Positions 1 to 7,933 of a stretch of 64,000 nucleotides of DNA are shown piece after piece. The notes below the pieces were generated by a model. The model saw only the letters and a program-made list of their open reading frames with translations. It searched no databases and was not told the origin of the DNA. The stretch spans positions 992,001-1,056,000 of the forward strand of contig NZ_NTLB01000001.1 in assembly GCF_002514725.1 (NCBI RefSeq). Reading direction: 5' to 3'. The translations under genes and the position numbers were made by a program. Position 1 is the stretch's first letter. The number at the start of each line of letters is the position of its first letter. This stretch comes from Mangrovitalea sediminis (GTDB lineage Bacteria; Pseudomonadota; Gammaproteobacteria; Pseudomonadales; Oleiphilaceae).

Positions 1-160
1 TCGACTGCACCGCGCTCATCGCCGCATGTTCGAAATCGCGGTAATCCAAGGCCAGCGGTGTTTCGCCCTGGTCGGTAGCCTGATCGACGATGACATTACG
101 CTGGGCACAACCCGCCAGCATCAGCAGGCCCAGAAAGGTAACGACAGCAAAGCGTTTCAT
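1..160 (-). CDS. lpoB: LpoB-like outer-membrane lipoprotein (partial, N-terminus only)
   Basis: The first 53 codons of a leftward gene that runs off the window. The N-terminus is a lipoprotein signal with lipobox LAGC at about residues 15-18, followed by short polar sequence (QRNVIVDQATD). The order COG3014 lipoprotein, YcfL, then a small lipoprotein matches clusters in which the third gene is LpoB, the outer-membrane activator of penicillin-binding protein PBP1B. Its ATG overlaps the ycfL stop by 4 bases (ATGA), so the two are translationally coupled. The identity rests on context plus the start of the protein, because the conserved domain is outside the window. Confidence 0.6.
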   Translation of the reverse strand, partial: MKRFAVVTFLGLLMLAGCAQRNVIVDQATDQGETPLALDYRDFEHAAMSAVQS

Positions 161-543
161 GGTTTGTCTCTCTCATCCAGGTAAAGTCTGAAATCGGTCA
201 CGGCCGGTGAGGGCGCCACGCCACGGATGGTGAACCAGCGATTGCGATCCGCCGTTACCCGTGTCTTGGCGGCCAGCAGGGAAGGTACGGCCTGGCCGTT
301 CTTGTCCAGCCAGTCGAACTGGTAGTACATGTAAAGCGGCTGATCGCTGGTGTTCTTGCCGGTGACTTCCACTTGCAGGAGTCCCGACGGGCTGACCGAC
401 TTGTGTATGCTCTTGATGGTCACGTATCCGTTCAGCGAGGGGTCCAGCTGGATACTGGGCGGCGGAAGCGTGGCACAGGCCCCCAGGGTCAAGGCCGCGG
501 CAATGATCAGTAGCCAACGGGTGCGACGAAATACCTTCGCCAT
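157..543 (-). CDS. ycfL: YcfL family outer-membrane lipoprotein (DUF1425)
   Basis: A 128-residue lipoprotein with a signal and lipobox LGAC. The body has the YcfL pattern: a beta-rich domain containing LLQVEVTGKNTSDQPLYMYY and FDWLDKNGQAVP, ending in a DFRLYLDE strand. YcfL proteins accompany LpoB in gammaproteobacteria; their exact role is not established. The ATG at 543 was chosen because AGGAGA lies 7 bases upstream; a start further upstream would add seven residues without a ribosome site. The gene sits between the COG3014 lipoprotein and the LpoB-like gene and overlaps the latter by 4 bases. Confidence 0.82.
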   Translation of the reverse strand: MAKVFRRTRWLLIIAAALTLGACATLPPPSIQLDPSLNGYVTIKSIHKSVSPSGLLQVEVTGKNTSDQPLYMYYQFDWLDKNGQAVPSLLAAKTRVTADRNRWFTIRGVAPSPAVTDFRLYLDERDKP

Positions 544-568
544 ACAGTCTCTCCTTCGTAACATCGGC

Positions 569-2047
569 TCAATGTGACCCTAGCGGAATCACCGTAATCG
601 CGGGCTTTGCTGCCGCTTCCGGCAACCGGACCCACACCAGGACAAAATGACTGGCAGGCAGTTGCACCGTGGTGGGTGGGCCACCGCTCCAGCTCAGTTG
701 CAGCCGGTTGGCGCCATTGCGCTCCAGTTTGGCCAGCTCGATGCTCTTTGGCAAGCTGCTCCATATACGTGTATCCGCACCCAAGGTGGTGACCTGATAG
801 GCGAATCCGAGCAGCCCAGCCAAGGGTCCGGCCTTGCGACTCAGTTGATATTCCAACACCGCCTTCGTAATCGACGATATCACCGCCCGCGTCACCACGC
901 CGGGCAGGCGCTTGGCAAATTCGGTGCTGACCACGGCGTCCATATTCGATAACACCGTGGTGTCCTGCCAGTCATCCGCGCCCAGGGAAACCCGTAACGC
1001 CTGAGCAGCCTTCCGGCGATAGACCAGCTTGGGATAGGCGAACCCCGCCCAGGCGGTATAGCCGTGCCGGTCACCAATGACTATGGGCAGCCCCACCTGC
1101 ACCTGCCGCTTGACCGGCCCCAGCCCATTTTCGAACAGCACCCAAACCGTATCCGGCAACTGGGAACGGCTCAGGGTGCCGCTGGCCAGTTGCTCGGCCC
1201 AGTCATGATCCTGCCGCACCACCGCATTTTTCGGCACCATTCCCGCCGTCGCCTTGAGCGCATCCGCCGCCTGGTTGAGGTCGCCCGGAGCCGGGCCCAC
1301 CGTCATCAGGAAGAGACCGTCCAGCCAGGTTGCGAAGGGGTTGATGAAATCGGGATAGAGCCGCCAGGCATCCAGGTAGTTGTCCTGGTTGGCCACCAGT
1401 TGCTGGGCACGCAGCACCGCGCCGCCGACGTCCACGTTTTCGGTGCTGTTTTCCTTGTCGTAGAGGGCGGACTGCTCCGCCTGGATTTCCTTGGCAAAGA
1501 AATCCCCCGCACGGCGCTGCCGATCGCGGGCGCGGTTCAGCTCAACCCGGGCATCGTCGTCGTTGCCCAAGGCCAGGAAGTCCAGGGCCTTATAGGTATT
1601 CACCATAATGGCGTCGTAAACGGTGCCCCGATAATCCAGGGCCGCATCGTTGCTCAGTACCGCACCGACCTGATTAAGCCACTGCTGATAGTCCGCTTCC
1701 AGGTCGAACCGCTTGAACCAGGCCTCTGTCGCATCGAACTGGCGGATGCTGCCGGCATAGTCACCGGCATTCTGCAGCGCCGTCGCCTGTTGCAACGACC
1801 ACAGCAGGCTCCCACTCTCGCCCTTGGCGGTATTATTGCCGCCATAGCCTGACGCCAGCTTCGCGGCCTGCTGATAATCGCCACCGACATAAGCACCGTC
1901 GAACGACGCCTGACGGCTTTGCTGTTGGATCGCGCAGCCGCCGAACGACAGACAGATGACGAGCAGCGCAAGACGTCGCCCAAAACGGGAAAAAGGGTTG
2001 CCCGCAGTCACAATGGGTTCGCGGTCCTTAAAACAGCCGAAGGTCAC
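569..2047 (-). CDS. COG3014-family lipoprotein of unknown function
   Basis: A 492-residue protein with an N-terminal signal and lipobox FGGC (Cys about residue 38). The body is helical, with many Ala/Gln/Tyr-rich stretches (DYQQAAKLA, ATALQNAGDYAGSIRQFDAT) that look like tetratricopeptide-type helical pairs. A beta-rich C-terminal half follows. This matches the uncharacterised COG3014 lipoproteins found next to YcfL and LpoB. It begins with GTG, overlapping the upstream stop (GTGA), and has GGAGA 5 bases before it. It is probably on the periplasmic face of the outer membrane and part of the same cell-wall lipoprotein operon; the activity is unknown. Confidence 0.75.
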   Translation of the reverse strand: MTFGCFKDREPIVTAGNPFSRFGRRLALLVICLSFGGCAIQQQSRQASFDGAYVGGDYQQAAKLASGYGGNNTAKGESGSLLWSLQQATALQNAGDYAGSIRQFDATEAWFKRFDLEADYQQWLNQVGAVLSNDAALDYRGTVYDAIMVNTYKALDFLALGNDDDARVELNRARDRQRRAGDFFAKEIQAEQSALYDKENSTENVDVGGAVLRAQQLVANQDNYLDAWRLYPDFINPFATWLDGLFLMTVGPAPGDLNQAADALKATAGMVPKNAVVRQDHDWAEQLASGTLSRSQLPDTVWVLFENGLGPVKRQVQVGLPIVIGDRHGYTAWAGFAYPKLVYRRKAAQALRVSLGADDWQDTTVLSNMDAVVSTEFAKRLPGVVTRAVISSITKAVLEYQLSRKAGPLAGLLGFAYQVTTLGADTRIWSSLPKSIELAKLERNGANRLQLSWSGGPPTTVQLPASHFVLVWVRLPEAAAKPAITVIPLGSH

Positions 2048-2811
2048 TGATTCTCCGGTTTAATGACCCCTTTCTGCAACAGCGCCGAATACGCCCGATC
2101 AAGTTTTTCCATCAGATCCCAGGCGTGGGGGATTTTCCGCGAAACGATAAAGGCGGCATTGCGCTCGCTCAGGGGGGAGGCCCGCAGGCCGGTGATCGTC
2201 ATACTCCGCAGGGCCGTCTCCACCGGGCGTTGGTAGTCGATCAGGTAATCCGCTTGCCCCTTGGCCAGCATCTGTAAGGCTGCCTGCTGGGTCGACGCGA
2301 GGATGATGGTGTTGTGCCTGGCGCGCTGCCGCAACATGCGCCCGAGTCCACCGTAGGTATATCCTTCGATATAGATCAGCCGGCGACCGCTGAGGTCGTC
2401 CAGGGAATCTACCGGTGCCGTCGGCGCCACAGCGTCGGCCGACAAACGCAGATGCATCAGGGTATGGCGGCTCTGATAGATGTGATTCTCAAGATCCGGC
2501 ACGCCGGTCAGGCCGGGCCAGACATCAACGGTGCCATCCCGAAGATAGCGGTACAGCTGCTGGGGTTTCAGCAGACGAAACTCCAGTCGCAAGCCGGCTT
2601 CGTCAGCCACTTTGCGCAGAATATCGATCAAGGGGCCGCGCGGGCGACCGTGATCGGAATATTCGTACGGTGGAAAGTTCAGATACCCCACCTGCAGACG
2701 CTGTTCCGCCGCCCCCATCAGGGGTAGCGACAGGATCAGTATTCCCAGCAGCGCTGGAAGGGTACGCCGGGAAAAGAATACGCGTCGGACTGTAGTGTGT
2801 TGTACTCTCAC
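2044..2811 (-). CDS. Periplasmic solute-binding protein, SBP_bac_3 type
   Basis: A 255-residue exported protein with a signal peptide ending near MGAAEQ. The mature part is a type 3 (amino-acid-type) binding fold: LQVGYLNFPPYEY at the start of lobe 1, then a YRYLRDGTVDVWPGLTG strand-helix, then LLIYIEGYTYGG-like ligand-loop sequence in lobe 2. No permease or ATPase gene is nearby, so it may act as a stand-alone sensor or as an accessory of the lipoprotein operon it starts. GTG start at 2811; its stop overlaps the GTG of the COG3014 gene. The ligand cannot be told from sequence. Confidence 0.75.
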   Translation of the reverse strand: MRVQHTTVRRVFFSRRTLPALLGILILSLPLMGAAEQRLQVGYLNFPPYEYSDHGRPRGPLIDILRKVADEAGLRLEFRLLKPQQLYRYLRDGTVDVWPGLTGVPDLENHIYQSRHTLMHLRLSADAVAPTAPVDSLDDLSGRRLIYIEGYTYGGLGRMLRQRARHNTIILASTQQAALQMLAKGQADYLIDYQRPVETALRSMTITGLRASPLSERNAAFIVSRKIPHAWDLMEKLDRAYSALLQKGVIKPENQ

Positions 2812-3203
2812 GTCTTAACCACCGAATCATGAACAACAGTTCAACAAGATTAGCAGGCAGGAACAAACAACAGGATCAACAGCAACGATAGTCGTCTTTA
2901 TAAAAAACCTTACGGATACGTCGATCCAGCGCAGTGGGTTCGACTGACGCCTCAGACCTGGCTACCTAGAGTAGTCACCTGAGGCTGCCACCTAAAGTCG
3001 CAACCTGAACTAGTTGCCCCGAATATGTCTCTGCGAAATCTTGATGGATAGCATCGTCACCGGCTGTCACCTGGCCGGCAGAGGCGAGGGGATTGATTGA
3101 TCGGGGTGACACCCGAATGCCGCGATGCTGCCAATGGGGATGGCGTAACGCGCCCTTAGACTGACGACTAGCCCTTGATAACGTCCACCGATTTCATGCG
3201 GGA
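2812..3203. other. Intergenic region with a short 13-base periodic repeat
   Basis: About 390 bases between two divergent transcription units with no credible gene. At 2964, 2977, 2990 and 3003 the tetramer ACCT recurs exactly every 13 bases with a loosely conserved RRRGTNGYC behind it. No clear sigma-70 promoter was recognised for the rightward hydrolase gene. Confidence 0.5.
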
Positions 3204-3212
3204 GTGTGCAGC

Positions 3213-4136
3213 GTGACAACGTCCGAGCAGGATCTTCGCGGCTGGCAGGCCCAGATATCCGCTGTCGCCAGCGGCTTCATCGGCGACTGGCTGGAAGCAC
3301 AACACAGTCCACTGGCGATTCCCATGCAGCTTCGCACCCAAACCGGTGCGCTGCTGCCGGACAGGGCATCGATCCAGACAGCCCTGCCGGATGCCCGCCC
3401 ACAACTTGCCCTCTTTATACACGGCCTGACCGAGCTGGATACCATCTGGCGCTATCCCCGCCAACCCGGCGTCGACTACGGCAGCCTGCTGGCAGAAGAG
3501 CGTGATTTCTCTGCCCTTTACCTGCGCTATAACACGGGGCTGGCCATCGCCGACAACGGCCGCCGGCTGAACGATCTCCTCGGAATGCTCATCCGGCATT
3601 GGCCGGTGCCGCTGGAACGCCTGGTACTGGTCGGCCACAGTATGGGCGGACTGGTGATCCGCAGCGCCTGCCACCAGGCGGACCATGACGGGGCTTCCTG
3701 GGTCCGCCGGGTCAGTGACTGCATTTATCTGGGCTCGCCCCATCAGGGATCGCCCGTTGCCAAGCTGGCGCACGGAAGCGCAGCCCTGCTCCAGGCCATG
3801 CCCCGCGATTACCTCAAGGTGATCGGCGAACTCATTGACCTGCGCAGTCAGGGGATCCGCAACCTGACACATGGCGATATCGCGGAGCGGCCAGACGAAC
3901 GCCTGCCCCTGTTGGCAGGCATCCGGCATTTCGCGGGCATCGGCGCTCTCGGCCACCGGCCAGGTCACCCGCTGACAACAGTCCTGGGCGACGCCCTGGT
4001 CAGGCCCGGCAGTGCCCAGGGCCAGAACGAGCCGGGCTGGCAGTTGGCCGGTACCCGCGAATTTCACGGCGTCGGCCATATCCGGCTGGCACACCATTCG
4101 GATGTCTATCTGCAAATCAGGGACTGGCTGTCATGA
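3213..4136 (+). CDS. Alpha/beta hydrolase (esterase/lipase-like)
   Basis: A protein of about 307 residues with an alpha/beta-hydrolase core. The oxyanion strand is LALFIHGLTELDTIW, the nucleophile elbow is GHSMGG (Ser about residue 140), and a conserved GSPHQGSP segment follows, as in PGAP1/DUF676-like lipases and esterases. The probable catalytic His is in the C-terminal GVGHIRLAHHSDVY. No signal peptide is seen. GTG at 3213 was chosen because GGGAG lies 9 bases upstream; an in-frame GTG at 3204 abuts that site. The stop overlaps the next gene by 4 bases, so the two are probably co-translated. The substrate is unknown. Confidence 0.8.
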   Translation: MTTSEQDLRGWQAQISAVASGFIGDWLEAQHSPLAIPMQLRTQTGALLPDRASIQTALPDARPQLALFIHGLTELDTIWRYPRQPGVDYGSLLAEERDFSALYLRYNTGLAIADNGRRLNDLLGMLIRHWPVPLERLVLVGHSMGGLVIRSACHQADHDGASWVRRVSDCIYLGSPHQGSPVAKLAHGSAALLQAMPRDYLKVIGELIDLRSQGIRNLTHGDIAERPDERLPLLAGIRHFAGIGALGHRPGHPLTTVLGDALVRPGSAQGQNEPGWQLAGTREFHGVGHIRLAHHSDVYLQIRDWLS

Positions 4137-4522
4137 CACCGACAGAAACCGAAAACACCCAAAAGCCCGCGCAACGCCTCCGGGCACCGACACGGGCATG
4201 GTGGCTCGGCGTGACGGAAATGCTGGGCCAGGGTCTGTACCAGGGGACAAAGCGCGTCGAACGGGCACATCTGGCCATCGCGGAGGAAAGCTTTCGGATA
4301 CTACGGGAAGTCCCGCTGATAAAGCCCGTTTCGGAGAGCGTTAAACGAACCCACGACCTGGTCGCCGTCGGCACCTATGCCGGCGTGGGCGGCTTGGGGA
4401 AGTTGCTGAGCGCAGCATCGAGAACGCTCAGGCAGCCTAGGGATGCGGATGCCGGCAACCTTCAAGAAACTGGGTCACAACCTGACGCAGGTAGTGAGTC
4501 CGATCGACATCCTGCACGTTAA
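4133..4522 (+). CDS. Small protein coupled to the hydrolase, function unknown
   Basis: A 129-residue protein whose ATG overlaps the hydrolase stop (ATGA). It has a Pro/Arg-rich start and an amphipathic Gly/Leu-rich centre (WWLGVTEMLGQGLYQGTKRV and a GTYAGVGGLGKLL stretch). Similar Gly-rich helical segments occur within longer single-chain alpha/beta hydrolases as I remember them, so this may be a separate subunit corresponding to such a segment (inference). The last 86 bases overlap the 3' end of the convergent TetR gene, and the terminal 30 residues look low in information. The true end may be functionally unimportant. Confidence 0.5.
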   Translation: MTPTETENTQKPAQRLRAPTRAWWLGVTEMLGQGLYQGTKRVERAHLAIAEESFRILREVPLIKPVSESVKRTHDLVAVGTYAGVGGLGKLLSAASRTLRQPRDADAGNLQETGSQPDAGSESDRHPAR

Positions 4523-5039
4523 CCCGCAATAGCGCGCGCCAGAACAGGTCTCCTCGCAACAGCGCCAGGAAATCCCGTGCGGCCTCGTCGACACTGCGCA
4601 CTGAAAGTTCACCGGCCTCGACACGCCTCCGCAGCAAGCGGGCAACCGCTCGCTGCGCGATGGTCGGCCCCACCTCATGAAAGATACGGCCCAGTTCCGG
4701 ATCATTCTGGCTCTCTGCCACCACGGCACGAATGACTGCAAGGCGCTTCTCATCCAGCAAAAAGGCCAGATAGCAACGCCCGAGGCATTCGAGCGCTTCG
4801 GGTAACGCGAGACCGCTCAGCTCGACCTGATCGAGGTTCTCCACCAGCGCCTCGCTGGCCCGTTGTACGGCCGTCCGGAACAGGGCGGACTTGCCGGGGA
4901 AATGGTTATAGAGCGTGGCCTTGGAGACATCGGCCTGCCTGGCGATCCGGTCCATCGACGCGCGACTGTAGCCGACCTCGCAAAACACCGAGGCCGCCGC
5001 CTGTAATATCTTTTCGGTACGCTGGGGGTCCAGTGACAT
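4437..5039 (-). CDS. TetR/AcrR family repressor of the EmrAB-type pump
   Basis: A 200-residue regulator. The N-terminal helix-turn-helix (about residues 8-55) contains ILQAAASVFCEVGYSRASMD and ADVSKATLYNHFPGKSALF, classic TetR sequence. The C-terminal part resembles the AefR-like TetR_C group. It is divergent from the HlyD/EmrB pump genes, with a perfect 19-base palindrome in the 117-base gap, so it probably represses both itself and the pump and is released by a pump substrate. Its 3' end overlaps the convergent small gene by 86 bases. Confidence 0.88.
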   Translation of the reverse strand: MSLDPQRTEKILQAAASVFCEVGYSRASMDRIARQADVSKATLYNHFPGKSALFRTAVQRASEALVENLDQVELSGLALPEALECLGRCYLAFLLDEKRLAVIRAVVAESQNDPELGRIFHEVGPTIAQRAVARLLRRRVEAGELSVRSVDEAARDFLALLRGDLFWRALLRVNVQDVDRTHYLRQVVTQFLEGCRHPHP

Positions 5040-5078
5040 TTGTCTGCCGTCGCTTTTTACTTGTACAATCGCAAAACT

Positions 5079-5097
5079 AAACTGAACGGTTCAGTTT
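5079..5097. promoter_or_regulatory. Perfect palindromic operator between tetR and the pump genes
   Basis: AAACTGAACGGTTCAGTTT is a perfect inverted repeat of 9-base arms around one G. It lies 40 bases from the tetR start and 60 bases from the ATG of the HlyD gene. The size, symmetry and divergent location are as expected for a TetR-family dimer site. Binding is inferred. Confidence 0.75.
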
Positions 5098-5156
5098 TTT
5101 AGCTTATCGAAAATTCGCCTTCTTTGCCATTAGCCCCGCAGGATGGGATAAGTGAC

Positions 5157-6284
5157 ATGTCTCCACGTCTGAAGCGACTTTTTATCGGTTTCGCAGTGAT
5201 TGCGGTGATCGCCATCATCCTCTGGTGGTTGAGCGCCGGCAAACAGAGCACTGACGATGCGTTCATCGAGCGCAATGTTACCTATCTCAAGCCCCAGGTC
5301 AGCGGCCCCCTGATTGCCGTCAAGGTCACGGATAACCAGGCGGTGCATAGCGGCGACGTCCTGTTCCAGATCGATCCGGCGCCGTTCAAGGTTGCCCTGG
5401 AAAGCGCCCAGGCCAAGGCTGCCAGCGCCTCAGCAGAAGTCAGACGTGCCCAGGCCAACCTGGAGGCGTACAAAGCCAGCCTGGAAGCCCGTCAGCAGGA
5501 TGCCGAGGCCGGTGTCGCGGTCGCCCAGGCACAGGTCACCCAACAGAAGAACAGTCTGGTCGCAACCCAGGCTCGCATAGAGCAGGCGCAACGCAACCTG
5601 ACCCGCTACGAGAAACTGGCCGTGCGCAGACAGGTCTCTGCGCAGACCGTCGATGATGCCAAGACCCAGTTGCGCACCCTCAGCGCAGACCTCAACACCA
5701 CGCAGGCCGCCATTCTGGTGGCACAGCGTCAGGTCGGCGAAGCCAAGGCCAACTTGGCCACTGTCGACGCCGATCGCAAACAGCTGGCAGTCCTGGGAGC
5801 GTCGATCGAGCAGGCGCAGGGCGCCCTCAAGGAAGCCAACGCCGCCGTCGATCAAGCCCAACTGAACTTGCAGTGGACGACGATCACCGCCCCCGTCGAC
5901 GGCCACATCAGCGAAGTGGAAACCAAGGTCGGCAGCATGGTCGGACCCGACACCACGCTGGTCATCGAAGTCGCAGGCAAACCCTGGGTAACGGCCAACT
6001 ACAAGGAAACCGATATCGGCGGCATGCACGTCGGCGACAAGGTGAAGATCAAGGTCGATGCCTACCCCGGCCAGACACTCGAAGGCCAGGTCCAGTCCTT
6101 CCAGCCGGGTACGGGTGCCCGCTTCAGCCTGCTGCCACCGGAGAATGCCACCGGCAACTTCGTCAAGGTGGTGCAGCGGATTCCCGTGCGCATTACGCTC
6201 GACAAGGTGCCCGACGACATGCAGCTGTGGCCGGGGATGTCGGTCGTACCGACGGTCTACCTGAACAGCGGCAAACCGCACTAA
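5157..6284 (+). CDS. emrA: HlyD/EmrA family membrane fusion protein
   Basis: A 375-residue periplasmic adaptor anchored by one N-terminal helix (about residues 8-24, IGFAVIAVIAIILWWL). After it come the EmrA-type STDDAFIERN motif, a lipoyl/beta-barrel segment (LKPQVSGPLIAVKVTDNQ), a long coiled-coil hairpin rich in Ala/Gln/Glu (about residues 85-225), and the returning TTITAPVDGHISE strand. It links the inner-membrane transporter to an outer-membrane channel not encoded here. ATG at 5157 is used because MSPRLKRLF begins a normal positively charged anchor. It is followed 12 bases later by the EmrB-type gene and is likely controlled by the divergent TetR. Confidence 0.88.
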   Translation: MSPRLKRLFIGFAVIAVIAIILWWLSAGKQSTDDAFIERNVTYLKPQVSGPLIAVKVTDNQAVHSGDVLFQIDPAPFKVALESAQAKAASASAEVRRAQANLEAYKASLEARQQDAEAGVAVAQAQVTQQKNSLVATQARIEQAQRNLTRYEKLAVRRQVSAQTVDDAKTQLRTLSADLNTTQAAILVAQRQVGEAKANLATVDADRKQLAVLGASIEQAQGALKEANAAVDQAQLNLQWTTITAPVDGHISEVETKVGSMVGPDTTLVIEVAGKPWVTANYKETDIGGMHVGDKVKIKVDAYPGQTLEGQVQSFQPGTGARFSLLPPENATGNFVKVVQRIPVRITLDKVPDDMQLWPGMSVVPTVYLNSGKPH

Positions 6285-6296
6285 CGGAGCACGGGC

Positions 6297-7853
6297 ATGG
6301 CTGAGGCAGCCGCCGGGGGAGCCGTCCTTCCCCGCGCCAAACGCAGCATCAATCCGTGGCTGATTGCACCCATGGTGGCGCTGGCCGCCTTCATGGAAGT
6401 GCTGGACATCTCTATCGCCAACGTGTCGCTGCAGAATATCTCCGGCAGCCTGGCGGCCAGCCCCGACCAGGCTACCTGGATACTGACCTCCTATCTGGTC
6501 ACCAATGCCGTGGTGCTCCCCATCTCCGGCTGGCTGTCGGAATATTTCGGACGCACCCGCTTTTTTATTGCCTGCATCATTGGCTTCAGCCTGGCCTCCC
6601 TCGCCTGCGGGCTGGCGCCCAACCTGGAGCTGCTGATTGCCTTCCGCGCGATTCAGGGTATGGCGGGCGGCGCCCTGCAACCGGTGTCCCAGGCGATCCT
6701 GGCCGATGCCTTCCCGCCCGAGAAGCGGCCCATGGCCTTTGCCATGTACGGTATCGCCGTGGTGGCGGCACCGGCCATCGGACCGACGTTGGGCGGCTGG
6801 ATTACTGACCAGTTCAGCTGGCACTGGATTTTCCTGATCAATGTGCCGGTCGGCATCGCGCTGGTCATGCTGATTCGTGCCTTTGTGCCGGATGAGCCGC
6901 CGAACCATGACGGCAGCCCGGTCGACTACTTGGGTTTCGCCCTGATCGCGCTCGGCCTCGGCAGCCTGCAGTGGCTGCTGGATCGCGGCCAGACGGCTGA
7001 CTGGTGGGCATCGACGCAGATTCGTGTCCTGGCGGTTATCGTCGTGGTATGTCTGTCGACCTATATCGTCCGCGCCTTCGACCAGAAAAACCCCATCGTC
7101 GACCTGCGCCTGTTCCGCTACAAGAATTACGCTGTGTCCAACGTTCTGATGTTCGTGCTCGGCTTTGTGCTGCTCGGCTCGACGGCGATGCTGCCGCTCT
7201 TCATGCAGTCGCTGCTGGGATACACCGCACTCGATGCCGGCCTGGTCATATCGCCGGGTGGCTTTGCCATCATGGCGCTCATGCCGATCATCGGTAAGCT
7301 GATCACCAGGGTGGATATCCGTGTTCTGATCACCTTCGGCCTGATCATCGGCGGCACTGCGCTTTGGCATATGGGTACCTTCAACCTGAATGTGGATCAG
7401 GCGACACTGGCGATGGTGCGCGCCTGGCAGACTGCTGGTATTGCCTTCCTGTTCATACCGATATCCACCGTGGCCTATATCGGCCTGCCGGCATCAGCCA
7501 ACAACCAGGCTTCCGCCATGCTCGCCTTCATGCGTAACCTCGGCGGCGGCGTCGGCATTTCATTGCTGGTCACGCTGCTGGCCCGGTTGAGCGCGCACGA
7601 CCGGGTCCCCCTGGTTGCGCATACCAATCCCGGCAACCCGGCCTGGACTCAGCATATACAGACGCTAACGGGCATGCTGGGCAGTCATGAACGGGCGATC
7701 GCCATGGCCTCCCAACAGTTGGAACAGCAAGCCAGCCTGCTGTCCTATATCACCGGCTTCCATCTCCTGGGGCTGCTGTTCTTTGCCATGATTCCGCTGG
7801 TCTGGCTGCTCAAGGTCGACGGCGACATCGCCGCTCCCGCCGGCGCCCACTGA
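6297..7853 (+). CDS. emrB: EmrB/DHA2-family multidrug efflux permease (MFS)
   Basis: A 518-residue, 14-helix major facilitator protein. Helix 1 carries FMEVLDISIANVSL, the form of the DHA2 motif D1; the loop 2-3 motif is WLSEYFGRTRFF, and GIAVVAAPAIGPTLGGWI in helix 5 is the drug-proton antiporter motif C. This is the proton-driven inner-membrane part of an EmrAB-like tripartite efflux pump for hydrophobic compounds. It is 12 bases after the adaptor gene, in one operon. A strong hairpin lies after its stop. Confidence 0.9.
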   Translation: MAEAAAGGAVLPRAKRSINPWLIAPMVALAAFMEVLDISIANVSLQNISGSLAASPDQATWILTSYLVTNAVVLPISGWLSEYFGRTRFFIACIIGFSLASLACGLAPNLELLIAFRAIQGMAGGALQPVSQAILADAFPPEKRPMAFAMYGIAVVAAPAIGPTLGGWITDQFSWHWIFLINVPVGIALVMLIRAFVPDEPPNHDGSPVDYLGFALIALGLGSLQWLLDRGQTADWWASTQIRVLAVIVVVCLSTYIVRAFDQKNPIVDLRLFRYKNYAVSNVLMFVLGFVLLGSTAMLPLFMQSLLGYTALDAGLVISPGGFAIMALMPIIGKLITRVDIRVLITFGLIIGGTALWHMGTFNLNVDQATLAMVRAWQTAGIAFLFIPISTVAYIGLPASANNQASAMLAFMRNLGGGVGISLLVTLLARLSAHDRVPLVAHTNPGNPAWTQHIQTLTGMLGSHERAIAMASQQLEQQASLLSYITGFHLLGLLFFAMIPLVWLLKVDGDIAAPAGAH

Positions 7854-7855
7854 CA

Positions 7856-7905
7856 AGGTCCGGGCTTGAGTGCGGTCATGCCGTTTATCTGACCGCACTG
7901 GACCT
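7856..7905. terminator. Nested inverted repeat after the emrB-like gene
   Basis: AGTGCGGTCA (7869-7878) and TGACCGCACT (7890-7899) form a perfect 10-base stem with an 11-base loop. AGGTCC and GGACCT lie outside it as a second pair. No T-run follows, so it may be an mRNA-stabilising or attenuating hairpin, or a protein site, and not a classical terminator. Confidence 0.4.
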
Positions 7906-7933
7906 GGCGATCAAGATTGCCTAATGTCGAGCC

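Noticed and set aside
5430-7370. A 646-codon open frame antisense to the EmrAB-type genes
   Set aside because: It mirrors two well-recognised genes, has His/Gln/Asp-rich low-quality sequence and no domain; GC-rich codon use creates such shadows.
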